Shown here: positions 6,726-10,565 of the stretch, piece by piece
Position numbering within the stretch: position 1 is the first letter of the stretch
How the letters are laid out: each line of letters opens with the position of its first letter
Origin: Microcaldota archaeon
GTDB taxonomy: Archaea > Micrarchaeota > Micrarchaeia > Micrarchaeales > CABMGC01
NCBI GenBank assembly: GCA_027449585.1
Contig: DAIDLJ010000029.1
Coordinates: 1-10,565, forward strand
DNA length: 10,565 nucleotides
Direction of reading: 5' to 3'
Notes under the pieces: model-generated
Told to the model about the DNA's origin: nothing
What the model saw: the letters and a program-made list of their open reading frames with translations, nothing else
The model's database searches: none
Made by a program: the position numbers and the translations under genes

Positions 6726-7250
6726 TCATTCCTCCTCATCCACGTATAGGCCGTCCTGGAAGACTCGCGTGTCGTAGCCCCTTGCATAGCAGCCCTTCCT
6801 TATGTTCGCTATGGTCTGCCCTACCTCGTACTTGTCTACTCCCTTTATCGTGACATCCTGCCCTTTTATCTCAACCTTAGTATCGCCGACTATTGTAACC
6901 TCCCGTGGAACCTTCTCGCCAAAGAGATTCTTCATGAAGAGCGTCTTGCCCTTCACCTCAAGTGATGTCGGGAAGTGGGCGAATAGCACCTTCATCTTTA
7001 CGGTTATTCCGCTCTCGACCCCGACTATCGCATCACCTAGCTGGGTCTTTAGCGCCATCGTGGCAAGCGCGGACTTCCTTGCGAGCTTCTTCTCCTTGGT
7101 CTCGCTTATTGTAAGCTTGCTGCCTTGTACCTTAACATCAGTGAATTTCGGATTTATCGCCTTCGATGTAGAACCAAGCTTGCCCTTTACAGTAACGGTG
7201 CTGCCGTTTACGGCCACATTCACTCCGCTTGGTATCTCAATTTCGTACAT
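6726..7250 (-). CDS. rpl6: 50S ribosomal protein L6 (archaeal uL6)
   Basis: The 174-residue protein has the two-domain alpha/beta fold pattern of L6. The N-terminal half begins YEIEIPSGVNVAVNGSTVTVKGKLGS, an L6 signature-like block. The second domain has VEIKGQDVTIKGVDKYEVGQTIANIRK, followed by KGCYARGYDTRVFQDGLYVDEEE as in archaeal L6, which lies near the factor-binding site of the large subunit. ATG 7250 has GGAG (7255-7258) four nt upstream and follows the S8 TAG stop by nine nt. Its acidic C-terminal codons supply the L32e ribosome-binding site. Confidence 0.96.
   Translation of the reverse strand: MYEIEIPSGVNVAVNGSTVTVKGKLGSTSKAINPKFTDVKVQGSKLTISETKEKKLARKSALATMALKTQLGDAIVGVESGITVKMKVLFAHFPTSLEVKGKTLFMKNLFGEKVPREVTIVGDTKVEIKGQDVTIKGVDKYEVGQTIANIRKGCYARGYDTRVFQDGLYVDEEE
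6731..6737 (-). promoter_or_regulatory. Strong Shine-Dalgarno element for L32e
   Basis: GAGGAGG on the minus strand lies six nt before ATG 6724. It is formed from the Glu codons at the L6 C-terminus and decides the L32e start against longer in-frame options. Confidence 0.8.
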
Positions 7251-7259
7251 TTTTCTCCA

Positions 7260-7643
7260 CTAATACACGTATGCTATAAGCCTTCCTCCGATGTTCTTGG
7301 TGCTCGCTTCCTTATTGGTCATTATCCCCTCTGATGTCGAGACTATAAGTATTCCAAAGTCCCTGCTTGGGATGTATCTCATCTCGTATCTTTGGAGCTG
7401 CTCCCTTGATACTGGATACCTTGGCTTTATGACGCCTATGTCGTTTATCCTCTTTGAGAGAGTGACCTTGAGCGAATTGAACTTTCCCTCCTTTAGCTCC
7501 TCGAATCCCTTTATGTAGTTGTTCTCCTGCATCTTTGCGAGCACTGCCTTGAGCAGTTTGGTTGACGGAACGCTGCACTCGTACATGCCTGCATTCTCGT
7601 ACACCTTTATCTTGTTGATCGCGTCAGCGAATACGTCTACCAT
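7260..7643 (-). CDS. rps8: 30S ribosomal protein S8 (archaeal uS8)
   Basis: The start is taken as ATG 7643, giving 127 residues beginning MVDVFADAINKIK, where archaeal S8 normally begins. An ATG at 7652, overlapping the S14 stop as ATGA, would add MII, and longer in-frame extensions are not supported. Family marks include LADAL-like DVFADAINKIK, RYPVSREQLQRYEMRYIPSRDFGILIVSTS and the terminal SEGIMTNKEA block. S8 binds the central domain of 16S rRNA early in assembly. A GGATGAT element lies a few nt upstream and may be its ribosome-binding site. It is one of the few genes here ending in TAG. Confidence 0.95.
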   Translation of the reverse strand: MVDVFADAINKIKVYENAGMYECSVPSTKLLKAVLAKMQENNYIKGFEELKEGKFNSLKVTLSKRINDIGVIKPRYPVSREQLQRYEMRYIPSRDFGILIVSTSEGIMTNKEASTKNIGGRLIAYVY

Positions 7644-7648
7644 GATTA

Positions 7649-7807
7649 TCATCCATACTTCTCGAATCCTATTGCGGATCCGACCTCTCTGAAGCATCTC
7701 CTGCACACATTAAGCTTGTAGGACCTTATGAGGGCTCTTGAGCTTCCGCATATCTTGCACTTGCGCTTTCCCTTGCCCTTGTACTTTGAATCAAAACTCA
7801 TCTTCAT
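7649..7807 (-). CDS. rps14: 30S ribosomal protein S14 (zinc-binding, archaeal uS14)
   Basis: The protein is 52 residues from ATG 7807. It shows the zinc ribbon C-x2-C with a 14-residue spacer and C-x2-C (Cys17, Cys20, Cys35, Cys38) and the ending CFREVGSAIGFEKYG, as in short archaeal S14. The frame is open further upstream, but that part belongs to the L5 gene. The element GGAGAGG (7815-7821), within the L5 C-terminal codons, sits seven nt before ATG 7807. A second ATG at 7801 would remove two residues. The S14 stop TGA overlaps ATG 7652 of a longer S8 possibility. Confidence 0.94.
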   Translation of the reverse strand: MKMSFDSKYKGKGKRKCKICGSSRALIRSYKLNVCRRCFREVGSAIGFEKYG

Positions 7808-7811
7808 TTGC

Positions 7812-8333
7812 TTACCTCTCCACAATCTTTGCGTTGTACTTGCTCTCAAGATACTTCGCTATCTCCGCGTCAGGTATCCTCTTGTGCTTAAGCCCCGACT
7901 TTGACTGCTTCCTCTTCCTTGTCTCTATGCGCCTTCCCTTCCTCGTGAATGAAGCATTGACATTGAGCCCGAGCATCCCTATCTTCGGATCGTACTTTAC
8001 TCCTGAGAAGTAGATGTACTCCTTGACGCCAAAGCTCAGTGAATTGTTGGATATTGATGAATTCTTTAGCATGTCGTCGTTTGCCTCTATTGCCCTCCTT
8101 AGCATCTCGTATGCCTCCTCATTCCTTAGCGTGACCATGGCCCCTATGACCTGACCCCTCCTTATCTTGAGCTCCGGAACCCTCCGCTTTGAGAGCGTCT
8201 GCACTGGCTGGTGGCTGGTTAGCTTCTCAAGGAGCATCTTTGCGTTCTGGTAGAGGTTCTCGTTCGATCCTATGCCTATGTTCAAGACTACCTTGTCTAT
8301 GAATATCTGCTGCATTGGATTCGACTCTGCCAT
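7812..8333 (-). CDS. rpl5: 50S ribosomal protein L5 (archaeal uL5)
   Basis: The 173-residue protein carries the L5 pattern IDKVVLNIGIGSN near the N-terminus, then LTSHQPVQTLSKRRVPELKIRRGQVIGAMVTLR, and later SFGVKEYIYFSGVKYDPKIGMLGLNV. L5 binds 5S rRNA and contacts the P-site tRNA. ATG 8333 shares one base with the S4e stop (TGATG), which suggests translational coupling. A GTG at 8336 immediately before it would add one residue. The C-terminal tail is basic (KGRRIETRKRKQSKSGLKHKR), then ends VER followed by TAA. Confidence 0.95.
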   Translation of the reverse strand: MAESNPMQQIFIDKVVLNIGIGSNENLYQNAKMLLEKLTSHQPVQTLSKRRVPELKIRRGQVIGAMVTLRNEEAYEMLRRAIEANDDMLKNSSISNNSLSFGVKEYIYFSGVKYDPKIGMLGLNVNASFTRKGRRIETRKRKQSKSGLKHKRIPDAEIAKYLESKYNAKIVER

Positions 8334-9019
8334 CACTTAGCACCTATTACCATTACATTGTCAAGAAGGGTCTCGGTGAGCCCATTCTTGCCTTCCATAG
8401 ACACCGTCGCCCTTCTCAGGGCCGTGCCAACTTTTATCTCCTTTATGACTCCGCTCTCTGATGCGTGAAGACCCTTTACTACAAGGCACCTTGCGCCGCT
8501 CTGAAGCTTGAGCACGTCATGCACCTTTCCTTCCTTTACGTGCACAGAATCATTGACCTTAACCTCCTTTGATGAAGGCATTACTGTTCCGTCGTGGAGC
8601 CTTATCATATCCTTGTTGCCCTTTGCAAGATACTTTCCGACGACCTTGAAGATGTGCGCATGCTCCTTGCCTGTGACCTTCTCGAACTTCACCACGCCCT
8701 TGCTCCCTACGCTCACGGCAAACGACTCGTTGCTTGGCTTGAAGTGGACAAGATCGCCAAAACCAAGAGGGTATCTGGTGTCCTTTACGACCTTACCATT
8801 GACCTGGACGTTTCCTGACTTGAGTATGAGCTTTGCCTCCTTGGCGTTAGATGCGACTGCAAGCTTCTCCTTTAGGGCAGTTGATATCGATATGCTTGAA
8901 TCTAATGTGTGCCTTCCCGGATTTGGCTTGGAGACGTAAGGCTGCACCTTCCTATCGACATGTATGTACTTCGATGACGCGAGCCGCTTTATGTGTCTAT
9001 TATTTCCCTTGCTTCCCAT
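8333..9019 (-). CDS. rps4e: 30S ribosomal protein S4e
   Basis: This 228-residue protein is the archaeal/eukaryotic S4e. Features are MGSKGNNRHIKRLAS at the N-terminus, an S4-like RNA-binding stretch at about 41-95 (LKEKLAVASNAKEAKLILKSGNVQVNGKVVKD, quoted here only by its ends LKEK and VVKD), and a KOW-like C-terminal region. ATG 9019 is six nt after the L24 stop, with GTGAT (9025-9029) five nt upstream. Its TGA overlaps the L5 ATG by one base. Confidence 0.94.
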   Translation of the reverse strand: MGSKGNNRHIKRLASSKYIHVDRKVQPYVSKPNPGRHTLDSSISISTALKEKLAVASNAKEAKLILKSGNVQVNGKVVKDTRYPLGFGDLVHFKPSNESFAVSVGSKGVVKFEKVTGKEHAHIFKVVGKYLAKGNKDMIRLHDGTVMPSSKEVKVNDSVHVKEGKVHDVLKLQSGARCLVVKGLHASESGVIKEIKVGTALRRATVSMEGKNGLTETLLDNVMVIGAK

Positions 9020-9025
9020 GAAATA

Positions 9026-9397
9026 TCACTTTTTTGCTATTGCCTCTATCTTTGCCTTCCTGAATTTGTCCGTAAGATCAAGATCGAGAAGGTATACACT
9101 TGATGCATAAATCGGTATCTGGAGCTCCTTGGCCTTCGCATTCTTCCTAACTACGCCGTCTATCCTAAGCCTGCCGCTTTTGAGGTTCACATCGAGGACC
9201 TTGCCGGACTTCCCCTTACTGTCTCCTGACATTACCTTCACAGTGTCCCCCTTCCTGACCTCTATTGACCTTCTCTTTATGCCCAGCTTTGCAGAGAGCT
9301 CCTTTGATATGTGGGCGCTAACGAAGTTCTGCCTTGTGTGCATTGGCGCAGTGAACCTGAACTTCCTCTGCTTCCTTGGCTTTGCGCTTTCTATCAT
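9026..9397 (-). CDS. rpl24: 50S ribosomal protein L24 (archaeal uL24)
   Basis: The 123-residue protein has the archaeal L24 layout. An N-terminal RKQRKFRFTAPMHTRQNFVSAH is followed by a KOW motif at about 47-75 (RKGDTVKVMSGDSKGKSGKV), then a C-terminal region with VYLLDLDLTDKFR. L24 is an early assembly protein near the exit-tunnel rim. ATG 9397 lies five nt after the L14 stop, and TGAT (9402-9405), which includes that stop, is four nt before the ATG. Confidence 0.95.
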   Translation of the reverse strand: MIESAKPRKQRKFRFTAPMHTRQNFVSAHISKELSAKLGIKRRSIEVRKGDTVKVMSGDSKGKSGKVLDVNLKSGRLRIDGVVRKNAKAKELQIPIYASSVYLLDLDLTDKFRKAKIEAIAKK

Positions 9398-9402
9398 AAA
9401 TA

Positions 9403-9804
9403 TCAGACTATTCTTGATGCGACTCCCGCAACCTTGACGAATCTCTCGACAACTTCCCTGGCCATGGCACCCTTTACCTCGGTCCCTATGGGCAGATTGT
9501 CGTCCCCGATCATTATTCCCGCATTGTCCTCGAACTTCAGGCGCATGCCGTTCGCCCTCCTTATGGCGGACTTCTGGCGTATTACAACGACTCTGACGGG
9601 TTTTTTGAGGTACGTTGCAGTGCCCTTCTTCACGCTTGCGGAGATTATGTCTCCTACCCCTGCGGCGCTCATCTTTCCGTGCCTTCCGTCTGTCTTTCCT
9701 ATGACGTGAATCATCATGAACTGGTATGCGCCGCTGTTGTCAGCGCAGGTTAGCATTGCACCAGGAACGAGTGTCTTTGTTATGTGAGATGCTACGCCCT
9801 TCAT
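9403..9804 (-). CDS. rpl14: 50S ribosomal protein L14 (archaeal uL14)
   Basis: The 133-residue protein has the L14 signature region: VRVVVIRQKSAIRRANGMRLKFEDNAG at about residues 70-96 (the key parts are VVIRQK, RRANG and FEDNA). The N-terminal LTCADNSGA is also typical. L14 sits at the subunit interface of the large subunit. ATG 9804 follows the S17 stop by four nt, with GTGAT (9808-9812) three nt upstream, so the S17 stop codon lies inside this ribosome-binding site. Confidence 0.96.
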   Translation of the reverse strand: MKGVASHITKTLVPGAMLTCADNSGAYQFMMIHVIGKTDGRHGKMSAAGVGDIISASVKKGTATYLKKPVRVVVIRQKSAIRRANGMRLKFEDNAGIMIGDDNLPIGTEVKGAMAREVVERFVKVAGVASRIV

Positions 9805-9808
9805 ATTA

Positions 9809-10096
9809 TCACTTCTTAACCACGTTAGTCACAACGAAGGACTTGGTCTTGCTCAGCCTCCTCGTCTCAGCTATGTTGACCAGATCATTTAGCTTCGCGC
9901 CGATGCAGTCCGGATTGTGTGCCGGGATTCTGGACCTCTTTCTCAGTGACCTTTCGTATTTGTAAACGAACCTGTTGTAGTTGACCTCCACTATTACAGT
10001 CTTCTTGGCCTTCGCACTTACGACTAGGCCTTCGAATTGCATTCCTCTGAACTTCTGTCCGTTATGAATAGGACATCTTGGGTCTGAACATTCCAA
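9809..10096 (-). CDS. rps17: 30S ribosomal protein S17 (archaeal uS17)
   Basis: The 95-residue protein has CSDPRCPIH near the N-terminus, a feature of archaeal S17, then FEGLVVSAKAKKTVIVEVNY, KYERSLRKRSRIPAHNP at about 46-62, and the terminal TRRLSKTKSFVV. The start is a TTG at 10096. It has AGGTG (10102-10106) five nt upstream, and the conserved Cys block begins right after it. No ATG or GTG in frame would keep that block. It lies two nt after the Rpp29 TAA stop. S17 binds 16S rRNA early in assembly. Confidence 0.94.
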   Translation of the reverse strand: MECSDPRCPIHNGQKFRGMQFEGLVVSAKAKKTVIVEVNYNRFVYKYERSLRKRSRIPAHNPDCIGAKLNDLVNIAETRRLSKTKSFVVTNVVKK

Positions 10097-10098
10097 TT

Positions 10099-10392
10099 TT
10101 ACACCTTTCTTGCCTTGTAGAACTTCATAGATTTCTCCATCCGTTCATGCGGCCTAAAGTTGATCTCATCGCCCGGCACGACGAAGGACCTCCTTCCCGA
10201 ATAGAACCGAAACACAGATATCTTCTTCACTATCCTCCTTGCCCCGAGCTTTGTCTCGAGGACAACTGTGTTCTTGGTCTCGTCGATGACGATTCCGGAA
10301 AGACCCCTTTGCCTCTTGTCGAGAGACTTTGTGACCTTTGCTTTAAGCCCTATCAGTTCATTGAGGACTATATTTCTGTTGTTATAATCCAT
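10099..10392 (-). CDS. rnp1: RNase P protein subunit Rpp29/Pop4
   Basis: The 97-residue protein matches the archaeal Rpp29 family. ELIGLKAKVTKS at about 12-23, GIVIDETKNTVVLET at about 33-47 and VFRFYSGRRSFVVPGDEINFRPHERM at about 60-85 (ends VFRF and HERM) fit the Sm-like beta barrel. It is a protein cofactor of the RNase P ribozyme that trims tRNA 5' ends. In archaea this gene commonly lies in the ribosomal operon just before S17, as here. ATG 10392 has no strong Shine-Dalgarno element but is about 28 nt after the centre of a TATA-like box, fitting a leaderless transcript. The C-terminus (KSMKFYKARKV) is basic. Confidence 0.92.
   Translation of the reverse strand: MDYNNRNIVLNELIGLKAKVTKSLDKRQRGLSGIVIDETKNTVVLETKLGARRIVKKISVFRFYSGRRSFVVPGDEINFRPHERMEKSMKFYKARKV
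10102..10106 (-). promoter_or_regulatory. Shine-Dalgarno element supporting the TTG start of S17
   Basis: AGGTG on the minus strand lies five nt before TTG 10096 and overlaps the last codons of Rpp29. It is the main reason for accepting a TTG start for S17. Confidence 0.7.
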
Positions 10393-10415
10393 GAACTAAT
10401 CCATAGGCAAAGAGG

Positions 10416-10425
10416 ATTATAAATA
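10416..10425 (-). promoter_or_regulatory. TATA-like promoter element for the Rpp29-S5 ribosomal operon
   Basis: On the minus strand TATTTATAAT is centred about 28 nt before ATG 10392. Transcription would start at or just before the ATG, typical of leaderless archaeal mRNAs. This indicates that the operon segment starts at Rpp29 rather than reading through from L22/S3/L29. Confidence 0.55.
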
Positions 10426-10493
10426 AGTAGGTATTTAACCCTTTCTCTGCTGCTGCGTGCATGTTCCTGCGCAGATGGCGAATGGCAATTTGG

Positions 10494-10543
10494 AGAGGAT
10501 TATGGACTTGCGGCCATGCTTCCTGCCATGGAAAGCATCCTCT
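10494..10543. other. Possible hairpin in the intergenic region upstream of Rpp29
   Basis: The stretch from 10393 to 10565 holds no convincing gene; the longest ATG frame seen (10461 on +) is 29 codons. It contains an inverted repeat, AGAGGAT (10494-10500) with ATCCTCT (10537-10543). Inside it is a smaller stem GCTTCC/GGAAAGC around a TGCCAT loop (about 10518-10536), followed on + by an A/T-rich tail. The motif AGAGGATTAT also recurs at 10411-10420. It may be a terminator for a gene beyond the window, a regulatory site or a small RNA. Nothing decides among these. Confidence 0.25.
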
Positions 10544-10565
10544 TTATTGATTTATTATAAGGCAT

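Noticed and set aside
6802..7263. Plus-strand open frame of 153 codons opposite L6
   Set aside because: Shadow of L6, rich in Ser/Phe/Thr as expected from the complementary strand. No independent evidence.
8508..8939. Plus-strand open frame opposite S4e
   Set aside because: It is antisense to S4e, with composition explained by the opposite coding strand and no recognisable domain.
10461..10550. Short plus-strand frame of 29 codons (MFLRRWRM and onward) as a small protein gene
   Set aside because: No ribosome-binding site, no conserved features, and it lies across the inverted repeat. Too short to support.
1..10565. CRISPR arrays, tRNA or rRNA genes, insertion sequences
   Set aside because: No regularly spaced repeats, no cloverleaf-like stretch, no transposase motifs and no terminal inverted repeats were seen in the window.

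Overview
The window is archaeal. It carries archaeal/eukaryotic-type ribosomal proteins with no bacterial counterpart (S4e, L32e, L19e), an RNase P subunit of the Rpp29/Pop4 family, TATA-like promoters with very short or no leaders, and an archaeal secretion/pilus ATPase. A membrane-anchored protein with a Q-x-S-x-E-Y-L class III signal peptide next to a Thr-rich stalk resembles surface proteins common in DPANN archaea. My best guess is a Micrarchaeota/ARMAN-like archaeon. That lineage is an inference from style and composition, not proven here.

Layout. Positions 1-452 (+) hold the end of a broken or chimeric reading frame. It opens with a GDSL/SGNH-hydrolase motif (GDSITDG), then changes in both base composition and protein character. 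Positions 478-1683 (-) encode a pilin-like, class III signal-peptide surface protein with Cys pairs, a beta-rich domain and a Thr/Ser-rich C-terminal half. A short intergenic region with a palindromic A/T box (ATTTAAAT) separates it from the divergent IMP dehydrogenase-like gene guaB (1762-3198, +). Converging on guaB is a PilT/FlaI/TadA-type secretion ATPase (3243-4550, -).

From 10392 down to 4639 (-) runs one compact ribosomal-protein operon: Rpp29, S17, L14, L24, S4e, L5, S14, S8, L6, L32e, L19e, L18, S5. Spacings run from -1 to about 9 nt. At several junctions the upstream TGA stop lies inside a GTGAT Shine-Dalgarno element for the next gene. The block has its own promoter directly before Rpp29 and ends at S5. 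In many archaea it would continue with L30, L15 and SecY; here the ATPase gene follows instead. The final ~170 bases (10393-10565) contain this promoter and a possible hairpin, with no convincing gene.

Functionally, the operon supplies part of both ribosomal subunits plus a tRNA 5'-processing subunit. guaB handles the IMP/GMP branch of purine metabolism. The ATPase and the class III signal-peptide protein suggest a type IV pilus-like surface system, but no FlaJ/TadC-like platform protein or prepilin peptidase is in view. I found no convincing wholly new system. The best leads are the chimeric left end, the atypical flap of the IMP dehydrogenase, the surface protein paired with the ATPase, the stop-in-Shine-Dalgarno junctions, and the shortened operon boundaries.
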